A stretch of DNA of 64,000 nucleotides from G963677445 sp963677445. Lineage in GTDB: Bacteria; Bacteroidota; Ignavibacteria; Ignavibacteriales; Melioribacteraceae. How positions within the stretch are numbered: the first letter of the stretch is position 1; each line of letters begins with the position of its first letter. The position numbers and the translations under genes are program-made. The DNA is taken from the NCBI GenBank assembly GCA_963677445.2, contig CAXXGF010000088.1, positions 1-64,000 on the forward strand, read 5' to 3'. Under the pieces are notes generated by a model that saw nothing but the letters and a program-made list of their open reading frames with translations, searched no databases and was not told where the DNA came from. Below are positions 44,546-54,143 of this stretch, in pieces.

Positions 44546-45817
44546 ATGAGTGAGTTATTAAATATTAAAGTAAAAAAATACACACTGGAAAACGGACTGG
44601 AAGTAATTTTATACCCCGATAATTCTCTTCCGGTAACGGCGGTGAATATCTGGTATAAAACCGGATCGGCAAATGAAGTAAAAGGTAAAACGGGCCTCGC
44701 TCATCTATTTGAACATATGATGTTCCAGGGGTCGGTTAACGTTCCGAAAGAGAAACATTTTAAGTATATCCAGGAAGCGGGGGGAACTCTTAACGGTTCG
44801 ACGAGCAACGACCGGACCAATTATTTTGAAACGGTCCCCTCAAATTTTCTTGAAATGGCTTTATGGCTTGAATCGGACAGAATGGGCTTTCTGCTTCCCG
44901 CCCTTGACCAGGCAAAGCTGGATAACCAGAAAGATGTGGTAATGAATGAGAGAAGGCAGCGTTATGACAACCAGCCATACGGTCGTTCCTGGGAGCTGCT
45001 TTTTTCAAATCTCTTCCCCCCGGAACATCCCTATCACTGGCCTGTTATAGGGTGGATGGAGGATATTGAAAAGTTTGAGCTTGAGGACGCGGTTAATTTT
45101 TTCAGAACACATTATTCACCATCAAACGCGAGTCTGGTTATCGGGGGTAATATAAATATTGATAAAACAAAGCTGCTGGTTGAAAAATATTTTTCCGAAA
45201 TTCCCTCTTTCGGAAATCCTGATAAACCGGTTGTTCCCGAAAGTCCCTTAAAGGAAAATAAAAGAATCATACATCCTGATAATATTATTGTGCCGAAACT
45301 TTTTCTCGGCTGGCAGTCGGATAAACTCTTCGCCTGTTACGACGCGCCCCTTGACATAGCTGCCGATATACTTGCCGGTTCAAAAAGTTCTATTCTTCAA
45401 AGGGTTCTTGTGCATGAAAAACAGGTGGCGACAGATATCGCGGCTTTTCAATATTCGGGAAAGTATGCAGGAATATTTTTTATCATAGCAACACCGGGAA
45501 CCGGCTATTCACCCGATGATCTTAAAGAGGAAATTCTTTCTCTTATCGGAGAGGTAGGTAAAGGCAATGTGAATGAACGGGATATCGTAAGATCAAAAAA
45601 CAGTATATATTCTTCATACATCTATTCACTCCAGCATCTCTCCTCACTTACCGATCAGATAAATAATTATAATTGCAACAGGGGAGAACCTGAATCCTTT
45701 ATTTATGACACACAGAGATATCAGCAAATCGTTAAGGAGGAGGTCATCGAGGCTGTCAGCCGTTATCTGACCAAACCACATGTCGAACTGCAAATAGTAA
45801 GAGGAGAAGAGAACTGA
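44546..45817 (+). CDS. M16 family zinc protease, catalytic subunit
   Basis: 423 residues, no signal peptide, so cytosolic or exported by another route. The inverted zinc motif HLFEH (His53-x-x-Glu56-His57, AHLFEHMMFQGS) is followed by the distal Glu in VVMNERRQRYDN near residue 134. NYFETVP is also typical. C-terminal M16C domain from about residue 185. It forms the active half of a two-gene protease with the next gene (1-base gap). These pairs degrade or process peptides in a closed chamber. Confidence 0.92.
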   Translation: MSELLNIKVKKYTLENGLEVILYPDNSLPVTAVNIWYKTGSANEVKGKTGLAHLFEHMMFQGSVNVPKEKHFKYIQEAGGTLNGSTSNDRTNYFETVPSNFLEMALWLESDRMGFLLPALDQAKLDNQKDVVMNERRQRYDNQPYGRSWELLFSNLFPPEHPYHWPVIGWMEDIEKFELEDAVNFFRTHYSPSNASLVIGGNINIDKTKLLVEKYFSEIPSFGNPDKPVVPESPLKENKRIIHPDNIIVPKLFLGWQSDKLFACYDAPLDIAADILAGSKSSILQRVLVHEKQVATDIAAFQYSGKYAGIFFIIATPGTGYSPDDLKEEILSLIGEVGKGNVNERDIVRSKNSIYSSYIYSLQHLSSLTDQINNYNCNRGEPESFIYDTQRYQQIVKEEVIEAVSRYLTKPHVELQIVRGEEN

Positions 45818-45818
45818 T

Positions 45819-47177
45819 ATGAAAAAGACCGACAGATCATCAATGCCTCTGCCGGCAGAAGAGCTTATTTTTAATCTGCCGAAAATAAATCGGTTTACCC
45901 TCAATAACGGAATGGAAGTACTTTTAATAAAAAAAGATAATCTTCCGATAGTGAAAATCAATCTGGTTTCGATATCGGGGAGCAGATTTGACGGCGCTGA
46001 CAAAAGCGGGCTGTCTTATTTTATGTCGATGCTTATTGATGAAGGAGCGGGAAAGAGGAGCGCGTTTGAGATTGAGGATGAACTTGAATTCCTCGGATCG
46101 GCAATGTCTGTTTCGGCCAGTCATGATTCAGTTGTTCTTTCACTGATTTCTCTGAAAGAAAATCTGGAAAAATCTTTATCAATACTTGCCGATGTTTATA
46201 AATCGCCTCAGTTTAACGATTCCGATTTTATTCGTGAACGTTCAAAGCTGCTTAATAAAATTCGACAGTTAAATGATGATCCGGGATTTGCGGCATCGGT
46301 TTTAATGGAAAGATATCTTTACGAAGGCAGCTATTATGAGAATCCCACGACGGGGTTGTTCAACCAGGTGGAAAATCTTAGCAACAATGATATAAAAGAC
46401 TACTATAATAATATACTTCGCAAATCCACCACCGCGTTGCTTGTAGTCGGCGATGTTGAACAGGCTGAAGTGGAAACACTGCTGGGAAATTATTTCGGCA
46501 GAGAGGACTACAGCGCTGAAATTAAGGAAAAACCTGTTACCGCTAACCGGGCGGAAAACAGGATATATTTGTTTCAGCGAAACAATTCCGCCCAGTCGGA
46601 AATACGGGTGGGAAATCTTACCAGCGGAAGAGGAGCCCCCGACTTTTACAGTAAATCATTGTTGAATACAATACTCGGCGGGCAGTTTTCGAGCAGGATA
46701 AATCTGAATCTCAGGGAGGATAAAGGATATACATATGGCGCTAATTCCTCCTTCAATTATCATCGGCAGAGCGGCTATTTTATGGCAAATACTTCGGTGG
46801 AAACAATAAATACAGTTCCGGCATTAAAAGAAATATTCAAAGAAACTGAAAAAATTGATAAAGACATTTCGGAGGATGAACTGAGTTTTGCCCGTTCCTA
46901 TCTTGTCAGGCGCTATCCTTCACTCTTCGAAACATGGCACCAGATGGGCAATCATCTGATAAATATTTTTCTGCATAATCTGCCCGACAATTATTTCAAT
47001 TTGTATGTGGATAAACTTAATGGATGCGCTACAGATGAACTGATGGAGGCTGCTTCAAAAAATATTACAGGCAGGGAAAAAACGGTTGTGCTTGTCGGGG
47101 ATATTGAATCATTCCGGAAAGAACTGGACTCTGTTGAAGGTTATAAATTATTGAATGTTGACGATTTTCCCGGATAG
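45819..47177 (+). CDS. M16 family protease-like subunit, non-catalytic
   Basis: 452 residues. It has the M16 fold (FTLNNGMEVLLIKKDNLPIVKINLV ... GLSYFMSMLIDEGAGKRS), but the position of HxxEH reads YFMSML, so it cannot bind zinc. The substrate-binding pair is kept in LREDKGYTYGANSSF (Arg and Tyr). This is the usual regulatory or substrate-binding partner of the active subunit encoded immediately upstream. The last 37 bases overlap convergently with the gene at 47141. Confidence 0.9.
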   Translation: MKKTDRSSMPLPAEELIFNLPKINRFTLNNGMEVLLIKKDNLPIVKINLVSISGSRFDGADKSGLSYFMSMLIDEGAGKRSAFEIEDELEFLGSAMSVSASHDSVVLSLISLKENLEKSLSILADVYKSPQFNDSDFIRERSKLLNKIRQLNDDPGFAASVLMERYLYEGSYYENPTTGLFNQVENLSNNDIKDYYNNILRKSTTALLVVGDVEQAEVETLLGNYFGREDYSAEIKEKPVTANRAENRIYLFQRNNSAQSEIRVGNLTSGRGAPDFYSKSLLNTILGGQFSSRINLNLREDKGYTYGANSSFNYHRQSGYFMANTSVETINTVPALKEIFKETEKIDKDISEDELSFARSYLVRRYPSLFETWHQMGNHLINIFLHNLPDNYFNLYVDKLNGCATDELMEAASKNITGREKTVVLVGDIESFRKELDSVEGYKLLNVDDFPG

Positions 47178-48121
47178 ATCAATTTATACCCTTTTTTTCC
47201 GAGCCGCAGAAGATCACTTTCCACCAGGTAAAAGTTTTCGGGTGAAAGGAGAAAGAAATATTCCCTTCCTTCAATAGATGAATTAATATAAAACCGGAGC
47301 AGAGAAAGAATATTATTATCGCTCAGTGGTTTCAGCTCGGTGATTTTATTGACCGGAATAATACCGAGTCCGTTTCTGATCAGTTTTCTCTTTATCCTTT
47401 TATATAAATGTGAAGAGGTATCGACGACAACCGACGCATTGGAGGAGAAGTACCGGATATAAGTTGCTATTGTTTTTGTCAGCCTGAAATCACTGAAGCC
47501 TGCCGATAGCTTCAGATTTTCATCACTGATCTCCGTGTTAAAATTCAGGTACCATTCCTTACCGGCGTTTTCAATATTTCGGTATAGCTCTAAATTATTC
47601 CTGTCCGGCAAAAGAATGAAAGCCAGGGGGAGGGGAGACCTGAGCATTTTATTTATTTCAGAGGAAGGAAGTTCTTCAATACCGCTGATAAATATCGAAA
47701 AGAATGCCTGTTTTCGTTTAAGGAGTGTATCTCTTTTAACAGATATTTTCAGGATATCTGTTTTACCATTACTGATATTTATTGCTGATTCGAAATATTT
47801 TTTTTTAACTTCCGATTCAAGGCGCAGGCCTCTGTTTTCACAAAAGGTTGACAGATCATTTATGAAAATTTCGGGGAAAATATCGGCTGGCAATTTAACT
47901 TTACTAACCGGCGGCTCGCCCGAAACGGTTTCGCAGAACATTCCAATATCCATCCGATAACCTGAAAGCGCGTATGAAAGCACCGAGTCGGCTTCGGCGA
48001 AACCCAATTCTTCCAGGTCATTTTTCGCGGGCCTGTTGTAATTTTCGAGTACCAGGTTTGCCGCAAGCAGGGCCAAAGCAAAAATACCCAGCCAGAGCGC
48101 TATTTTATTCTTTATATTCAA
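47141..48121 (-). CDS. Divergent polysaccharide deacetylase (YibQ-like) candidate
   Basis: 326 residues with one N-terminal membrane anchor (~8-26, IALWLGIFALALLAANLVL). The rest is probably periplasmic. LPLAFILLPDRNNLELYRNIENAGKEWYLNFNTE near residue 162-195 resembles the YibQ/Polysacc_deac_2 opening (lP-x-s-x-x-L-a-x-x-A-r-x-x-G-h-E). A final segment, REYFFLLSPENFYLVESDLLRLGKKGYKLIYPGKSS, could be the last strand-helix of that barrel. The usual catalytic histidines are not evident, so enzymatic activity is doubtful. It starts 2 bases after the hybrid kinase stop and probably shares its transcript. Confidence 0.45.
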   Translation of the reverse strand: MNIKNKIALWLGIFALALLAANLVLENYNRPAKNDLEELGFAEADSVLSYALSGYRMDIGMFCETVSGEPPVSKVKLPADIFPEIFINDLSTFCENRGLRLESEVKKKYFESAINISNGKTDILKISVKRDTLLKRKQAFFSIFISGIEELPSSEINKMLRSPLPLAFILLPDRNNLELYRNIENAGKEWYLNFNTEISDENLKLSAGFSDFRLTKTIATYIRYFSSNASVVVDTSSHLYKRIKRKLIRNGLGIIPVNKITELKPLSDNNILSLLRFYINSSIEGREYFFLLSPENFYLVESDLLRLGKKGYKLIYPGKSSTFNNL

Positions 48122-48123
48122 CT

Positions 48124-51100
48124 TTATTTTTTGTTCACAATCTCTTTGATACGTTTTATACTCAGGCTAAAACATTTCTTAAAATCATCCATCTTTTTTT
48201 CAACTGCTTTAACATTTCCGTCGGCTGATAATAATTCAAGGTCTTTTGACTGTTCGCCAAGCATGAAGGCGCCAAAATTATATGAAAGACCTTTAATAGT
48301 ATGAAATAGTTTTCTTAATCTGTCGGCATCTTTATTCCCGATATATTTTTCGATATCCACAATATATTCGTTGATGCTTTTTTCAGACATTTCCAGAATG
48401 TTTTTGAAAAAGTCGCGGTCTTCCTCACTGCCGCTGTATAAATACTGGTTGAGTATATCCATATCAACAACTTTTTCATCATTCTCACTGTGTTCTTCCC
48501 GGGGTTCATTTTCCTCTTCATTCGGTTCTTCGGATACTTTATCACCGGGGACGCCATTTTTGTCATTCAGAATTGACTCATATTGCGCTGAAAGCATACT
48601 CCTGATTTTATCAACCGTAACAGGTTTTGCCATGTAGTCATCCATACCGACAGCGAGACATTTTTCACGGTCATCCTTTAAGGCGTTTGCGGTCAGGGCA
48701 ACAATTTTCGGACGGGTATCCTTCCACCTGTCAATTATAACTCTTGTCGCTTCATATCCATCCATAACCGGCATCTGAATATCCATAAAAATCAGGTCGT
48801 AATTAATATTGCTTTCAAGATATTCTATTACTTCTTTTCCTGTGCCTGCCACATCAATGGTGTAACCAAGTTTTTTAAGAACATGAACAATAAACTTCTG
48901 ATTTACCGGGTTATCTTCGGCGACAAGAATTTTCAACGGAAGGTTTTCGGCAAAGTTATTATCTCCGGTCGGGAGTGATTTTTCCTTTCTGTAGAATTTT
49001 TTAGGCTCGCTATAAAATATATAATAAAGCACGTCAAATAGCTGCGACTGTTTAATCGGTTTTGTCAGCTGTGCCGCAAGGTATTTATCCGCTTCGCTTT
49101 TTTCCTCTTCCGAAAAGCTAAATGAAGTAACAAAAACAATAGGTATACTCTTTTCACCCAGTATGACGCTTATTTTTTTTGCCACCTCAATGCCATTCAT
49201 TTCAGGCATCTGCATATCGAGCAGGATAAGATCATACTCATTCCCCTGCAGTATTTTTGACACCGCGTTTACCCCGGAGTCGGTGGTTTCGGGGAGTAAT
49301 CCCCATTTTTCAGTAATGGTTTTGAAGATTTTAAGATTGGTGAGGTTGTCATCCACGATAAGAAGTTTTTTATTTTTCAGAATATCATAGTCATATTCTC
49401 TTACCGTCTTATCGGCAACTTTTATTACTTCAACAGTGAAATAAAATGAGGAACCTTTGCCCTCCTCGCTCTTCACCCAGATATTTCCATTCATCAGCTC
49501 AACAATTCTTTTGCAGATCGCGAGTCCGAGTCCGGTGCCTCCGAACTTCCTTGTTGTGGAGGAATCAATCTGCGAAAAAGGTTTAAACAAAGTGCCGAGC
49601 CGGTCTTCGGGAATCCCTATTCCGGTATCTCTTACCTGGATGAGCAGTTTAACCATATCATCATATTCATCCATTTTTTTAACATTAATAAACACCTCGC
49701 CAAAAAAGGTGAATTTAACGGCGTTGCTGACCAGGTTAACAAGCACCTGTCTTAAACGCGAAATATCTCCCTGGATAACTTCGGGAACATTTTCATCGAT
49801 AAGATATGCCAGTTCGATACTTTTTTTCTCGGCCTGGCCCGCGAGCAGATCAATAGCTTCTTCGATACACTGGTTGAGCTGGAAGGGGGCTTCTTCGAGG
49901 TCCATTTTGCCCGCTTCAATTTTTGAATAATCGAGAATATCACTTATTAGTGTCTGGAGCGCCTCTCCGCTTGTGCGGATAATATCGAGGTATTCTTTCT
50001 GTTCACGTGTAAGCTCGGTTTCGGCCAGCAGACTTGTCATCCCGATAACGCCGTTGAGGGGAGTTCTGATTTCATGGCTCATTGTGGCGAGGAACTCAGA
50101 TTTCGCGCGCGAACCGGCTTCGGCAGCGTCTTTGGCTTTCCGTAGTTCGGCCTCCTGTCTTTTTTTGACCGAAATATCCTCAACCATCGCTATTCCGAAT
50201 AGTGGAGAATTATCATTATCTCTCACCATGGAATATGTGAGCCGTCCCCAGATGACCTCATCATTTTCTTTTACAAATCTTTTTTCAAGCTGATAGCTGT
50301 CTCTTTCGCCTGATAACAGTTCCTTATAATAGAGGCCGTCATTTCCGACATCTTCAGAGTGAATAAAATCGGTAAAAAGCCTGCCTGTAAAATCTTCCGG
50401 CTCATAACCGAGCATATTTACAAATATCGGATTAACCTTGGATATTTTGCCTTCAACATCAACAATAAGAATTCCAATCGCTGATTCTTCAAATAGTGAG
50501 CGAAATTGTGTCTCACTCTGTCTCAGCGCCTGTTGCGCTTCAAAATTAAGAGTAATATCCTTTGTGGTTGATAATATGCGTTTGATAATCCCGTTATTTT
50601 CCCTGAAAGGCTGCGACCAGGTTTCTATCCAGATATATCCCCGCGATTTGTGCCTTACTTTATACTGAACAATATTCTCCTCTGTCCGGTCAATTTCATT
50701 CCTGGTAAGTTTTCCTTTTATAACTTTTTTATCAAGAATATCAAGTATTTCGGAAGTTTGTTTCCCCTTTACCTCTTCGGCAGTCATTCCGGTAATGTCA
50801 TGAATACTTGGCGAAGCATATACAAATCTTCCTTCCGGATCATGAAGGCAGATAATATCTTTCATATTTTCGGTAATAAAACGGAGTCTTTCTTCACTGT
50901 CCTTCAGTCCCTGCTGAGCGGTAAACTTATCGGTGATATCTTTTGCCACCCCGATAGCGCCTGAAATTTCACCAGATTCATAAATAGGTTTGGCGTTGAT
51001 CTCAAGTATATGAATATTGCCCTGTTTATCGATGAAAGAAATATTTGATATCTCAGGTTCAAGACCCTCCTTTACTTTTTCAATAATCTCTTTCATCAAT

Positions 51101-52236
51101 TGTCTATCATCTTCGCTATCGCTGATGAATTTATAAATATCGGAACGGAATTCTCTGTCGCTGTAATCGAGCACCGTTTTAACCGAAGGAGTAACGAAAT
51201 TTATTTTTCCCTCAAGGTCGTGACGATAAACAAAATTATTTGAGTGGGTCAATAATAGCTGCTGCTGATCAACCAGTTCGGCCAGCTCTTTCTGGTTTGT
51301 GGCAAGTTCTGAAAAAGCAGTGTTTCTCTGTTTAACTATAACCCAGAAAACTGTAACAATAAGCGCGATACTTAAAATAAGAAATGAAATAATAACAGTG
51401 AAATTGGAATTTATAGAGGTAAGGAGAGTGCTTTTATCGGCGGAAAAGAGAAGGCCAAAATTTCCGGTAAATATCTTAACCGGGTAATAAACCGAGATCA
51501 CATCAATTTCTTCGCCCGAACTGTTGAGCAAATGCTCAAGCTGACCTTCAAAACCATGGCCTGTCTGCGATACAATTATTGAGAAAGATTTTTGAGGTAT
51601 TTCAGGAGCGATATCAACATATTTTGAGCCCAGGTAAGTAGTCTCAATCATATTGCCATCCATATCGAACAATACCTCCCAGGTTTCCGGCCCGATATAA
51701 ATATTTCTGAATTGCTCTCTGATAAATCTTGAAAGATTCATGTGAACAATTATATTACCCCAGATTTCTCCTTTGCTGTCATAGATCGAATAATGGATAT
51801 TGAATGAGCTGCCATTCCAGAATATATTTCTTGTAACAAAATTTTCAGAATTACTTTTTATACCGGATATTCTGAAAGAATAATAATTAAAATTATCCTT
51901 GCTTATCAAAACGGACTTATTTTTGCCATTAATTCTAATCGAATCGATCATTTCCTGGAATTTAGCGTAGAACCTTCTTAACCGGGTTTTTGTTATCTGT
52001 CGCGAATTAAGATTTTTAAAAAAATTATCCCAGTTTTCCGATTCAATTATATAGCGCAGATCATTTTCAAAAGACTCAGACTGCTGATGAAGATTAGCGC
52101 TGCATATTTTTACCTGGTTGAACATAAGATCAACCTGGCTGTCGGTTTCATAACCTAAAATTGTAATATAGTTATACCAGCTGAGCGCCAGGAGACTTGA
52201 TATAACTATCGCGATTAATGTATATATTTTTTTCAT
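48124..52236 (-). CDS. Hybrid sensor histidine kinase with two receivers and HPt domain
   Basis: 1370 residues in this order: membrane segment (~4-24), periplasmic sensor (~25-275), membrane segment (~281-301), three PAS domains (~325-435, ~445-562, ~575-692), HisKA with His721 in FLATMSHEIRTPLNG, and HATPase with N-box LVNLVSNAVKF and G-boxes DTGIGIP and GGTGLGLAI. A first receiver (~955-1085) has phospho-acceptor in LILLDMQMP, a second receiver (~1113-1230) has LIFMDIQMPVMDGYEATR, and a C-terminal HPt carries KLFHTIKGLSYNFGA. The whole phosphorelay is on one chain; no separate response regulator lies beside it. The signal is unknown. 51 bases upstream is the crotonase gene on the same strand. 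Confidence 0.93.
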   Translation of the reverse strand: MKKIYTLIAIVISSLLALSWYNYITILGYETDSQVDLMFNQVKICSANLHQQSESFENDLRYIIESENWDNFFKNLNSRQITKTRLRRFYAKFQEMIDSIRINGKNKSVLISKDNFNYYSFRISGIKSNSENFVTRNIFWNGSSFNIHYSIYDSKGEIWGNIIVHMNLSRFIREQFRNIYIGPETWEVLFDMDGNMIETTYLGSKYVDIAPEIPQKSFSIIVSQTGHGFEGQLEHLLNSSGEEIDVISVYYPVKIFTGNFGLLFSADKSTLLTSINSNFTVIISFLILSIALIVTVFWVIVKQRNTAFSELATNQKELAELVDQQQLLLTHSNNFVYRHDLEGKINFVTPSVKTVLDYSDREFRSDIYKFISDSEDDRQLMKEIIEKVKEGLEPEISNISFIDKQGNIHILEINAKPIYESGEISGAIGVAKDITDKFTAQQGLKDSEERLRFITENMKDIICLHDPEGRFVYASPSIHDITGMTAEEVKGKQTSEILDILDKKVIKGKLTRNEIDRTEENIVQYKVRHKSRGYIWIETWSQPFRENNGIIKRILSTTKDITLNFEAQQALRQSETQFRSLFEESAIGILIVDVEGKISKVNPIFVNMLGYEPEDFTGRLFTDFIHSEDVGNDGLYYKELLSGERDSYQLEKRFVKENDEVIWGRLTYSMVRDNDNSPLFGIAMVEDISVKKRQEAELRKAKDAAEAGSRAKSEFLATMSHEIRTPLNGVIGMTSLLAETELTREQKEYLDIIRTSGEALQTLISDILDYSKIEAGKMDLEEAPFQLNQCIEEAIDLLAGQAEKKSIELAYLIDENVPEVIQGDISRLRQVLVNLVSNAVKFTFFGEVFINVKKMDEYDDMVKLLIQVRDTGIGIPEDRLGTLFKPFSQIDSSTTRKFGGTGLGLAICKRIVELMNGNIWVKSEEGKGSSFYFTVEVIKVADKTVREYDYDILKNKKLLIVDDNLTNLKIFKTITEKWGLLPETTDSGVNAVSKILQGNEYDLILLDMQMPEMNGIEVAKKISVILGEKSIPIVFVTSFSFSEEEKSEADKYLAAQLTKPIKQSQLFDVLYYIFYSEPKKFYRKEKSLPTGDNNFAENLPLKILVAEDNPVNQKFIVHVLKKLGYTIDVAGTGKEVIEYLESNINYDLIFMDIQMPVMDGYEATRVIIDRWKDTRPKIVALTANALKDDREKCLAVGMDDYMAKPVTVDKIRSMLSAQYESILNDKNGVPGDKVSEEPNEEENEPREEHSENDEKVVDMDILNQYLYSGSEEDRDFFKNILEMSEKSINEYIVDIEKYIGNKDADRLRKLFHTIKGLSYNFGAFMLGEQSKDLELLSADGNVKAVEKKMDDFKKCFSLSIKRIKEIVNKK

Positions 52237-52287
52237 GGTAGCAGTCCGTTTTGTTTTCAGGATTTATCCATGAAGCTGTTGAAAGAA

Positions 52288-53070
52288 TTATTCTGTTTTG
52301 AAATTTGGTTTTCTTTTTTCGAGAAATGCCGAAGTGCCCTCGGCAAAATCCCTGGTGCTGCAACAGACTCCAAACAACGACGCTTCGTAATCGAGTCCGC
52401 TTCTGCCTGTCATCTCATCTGCCGCTATAACGGCGTCGAGGGCATATCTGACCGCGAGCTGTGCTTTCGAAGCGATTTTGCCTGCTGTTTCGAGGGCTTT
52501 TTCCATCAGTTCATCCGCCTCGAATACGTTGTTTACAATGCCAATTTCTTTCGCTTCATCCGCTCTGATGGCGTCACCGGTCAGGATAAGCTCCATAGCT
52601 TTACCCCGGTTAACTAAGCGGGTAAGCCGTTGTGTTCCCCCGTATCCCGGGATAATTCCAAGATTAACTTCAGGCTGACCGAACTTCGCGTTTTTCGACG
52701 CGAATCTTATATGACCTGAAAGGGCGAGTTCACAGCCCCCTCCGAGGGCATAACCGTTTACAGCCATAATTACCGGTTTGCCAAGAGATTCAATATTATT
52801 GAAAACCTGCTGTCCAAATTCCGAAAAGGTTTTGCCATCGCTGCCATTCAGAGTATTTAGTTCCTTTATATCCGCTCCCGCCGCGAATGCTTTTTCACCC
52901 GCTCCGGTAATAATAACAACAGATATCGCGGGATCGGATTTAACTTTATCCAGGGCGCTGTTTAATTCGGAAAGGAGCCTGTGATTAAGCGCGTTTAATT
53001 TATCAGGTCGGTTAAGGGTGATAATAGCAATATTATTCCTGACTTCAAATAATATAGTTTCAAAGTCCAT
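52288..53070 (-). CDS. Enoyl-CoA hydratase/isomerase family protein
   Basis: 260 residues, typical crotonase length. Oxyanion-hole segments are AFAAGADIKEL and VNGYALGGGCELALSGHIRFAS. The two catalytic Glu positions fall at GGGCE and FGQPEVNLGIIPGYGGTQRL, both present, as in true hydratases. The start at 53070 has GGAGG in front. Hydrates trans-2-enoyl-CoA, most likely 3-hydroxybutyryl-CoA dehydratase-type activity in fatty acid or butyrate metabolism. The other beta-oxidation genes are not in the window, so pathway direction is open. Confidence 0.9.
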   Translation of the reverse strand: MDFETILFEVRNNIAIITLNRPDKLNALNHRLLSELNSALDKVKSDPAISVVIITGAGEKAFAAGADIKELNTLNGSDGKTFSEFGQQVFNNIESLGKPVIMAVNGYALGGGCELALSGHIRFASKNAKFGQPEVNLGIIPGYGGTQRLTRLVNRGKAMELILTGDAIRADEAKEIGIVNNVFEADELMEKALETAGKIASKAQLAVRYALDAVIAADEMTGRSGLDYEASLFGVCCSTRDFAEGTSAFLEKRKPNFKTE

Positions 53071-53080
53071 ATATGCCTCC

Positions 53081-53668
53081 TTAAAAAATCACATAAATTG
53101 GAACCGTTATCTTCATATTAAAAGAAAGATACTGGTTTTTCTCAAAATAATTATAATAACCGGTAATATCCAGCAAAAACATGGACAGCCCGGCTCCAAC
53201 GTGTAAACCGGCTTTAGTATTGTCTTCAAAAAAATCAGCTCTGCCGCTGCCCGATTTAAACTGATGAAGCTTTTCAAGATAAGCAAATGAAATTCCACCT
53301 TCAACTACCGGCATAACAATTACAATATTTTCCATCACAGGTTTGAAATAATGTCTTACACCCGCCTTAAAAGTAATCAGATCACTTGAAACTGTAGAAT
53401 AATCGGATGAAGCATATAAATCCTTGTTCCCGGCAAAATGATGGTAACCGGTCCGGAAATAAACAAAGAGCGGGAATACAAAATTATCGGTATATGAGAA
53501 GGAAAAATCGAAGCCGATGCCAAAATTATGACTATCTGAAAAAAGACCTACGGGCAGATCGGTCTCGATTCCCGCGGATAAAAATCCTCCCCTCGCTCCC
53601 CCGGGATCATATTGCTGGGAAAAAAGTGAGGCGGAACAGATTAAAATAATCAGTATAATTTTTTTCAT
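53081..53668 (-). CDS. Small outer-membrane beta-barrel protein, unknown function
   Basis: 195 residues: signal peptide (MKKIILIILICSASLFSQQ), then eight or so amphipathic strands with Gly and aromatic ends (GGFLSAGIETDLPVGLF, FGIGFDFSFSYT, VEGGISFAYLEKL, AGLHVGAGLSMFLLDITGYY), ending in ITVPIYVIF. Resembles OmpX/OprF-barrel-size porins in size only. In the minus-strand train, 10 bases before the crotonase gene and 13 after DUF2231. Confidence 0.65.
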   Translation of the reverse strand: MKKIILIILICSASLFSQQYDPGGARGGFLSAGIETDLPVGLFSDSHNFGIGFDFSFSYTDNFVFPLFVYFRTGYHHFAGNKDLYASSDYSTVSSDLITFKAGVRHYFKPVMENIVIVMPVVEGGISFAYLEKLHQFKSGSGRADFFEDNTKAGLHVGAGLSMFLLDITGYYNYFEKNQYLSFNMKITVPIYVIF

Positions 53669-53681
53669 ATTTTTTACTCAG

Positions 53682-54128
53682 TTAATAACCGGCGCCGATA
53701 CCATGTTCATGCACAAGCATACCGCCATAAAAAGATGTCATAATAATAAAGGCCGCTACTATAATTCCGGCCGTGAGGAAAAACCATCGCAGGCTGCCAA
53801 CTTCTCCTTTTCTTTTTATCAGGATAAAAAGGCGGAATCCCGCGGTAAAAAAGAGAAACCAGGCGCTCAGATTCGCGATCTCTTCATGCAGTTCAATCTG
53901 ATTATGAAATTTATCCGCTATTTCAGAGGATAATAAAGTTTCGGTTGAATTTCCCGAAAGCAAAGCGAGGATCATAGCGGGAACGACCAGTAGCAGAAGC
54001 GCCTGAACAATATAGTCAAAATCCTTTGATTTATAAAAAAAGGAAACAAATTCGAACAGCAGATAAACCAAAAAAAGAGCCACAGGGAAATGGACAAAAA
54101 ATGGGTGAAGTTCAGCAATATAATCCAT
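53682..54128 (-). CDS. DUF2231 family membrane protein
   Basis: 148 residues with four hydrophobic helices. The start MDYIAELHPFFVHFPVALFLVYLLFE has the HPxxVHFP hallmark of DUF2231, and a second His/Glu pair follows (HEEIANLSAW). The conserved histidines suggest haem or metal contact in the inner membrane; the role is not established. Part of the long minus-strand gene train. Confidence 0.78.
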   Translation of the reverse strand: MDYIAELHPFFVHFPVALFLVYLLFEFVSFFYKSKDFDYIVQALLLLVVPAMILALLSGNSTETLLSSEIADKFHNQIELHEEIANLSAWFLFFTAGFRLFILIKRKGEVGSLRWFFLTAGIIVAAFIIMTSFYGGMLVHEHGIGAGY

Positions 54129-54143
54129 TATACCCTCCCGAAT

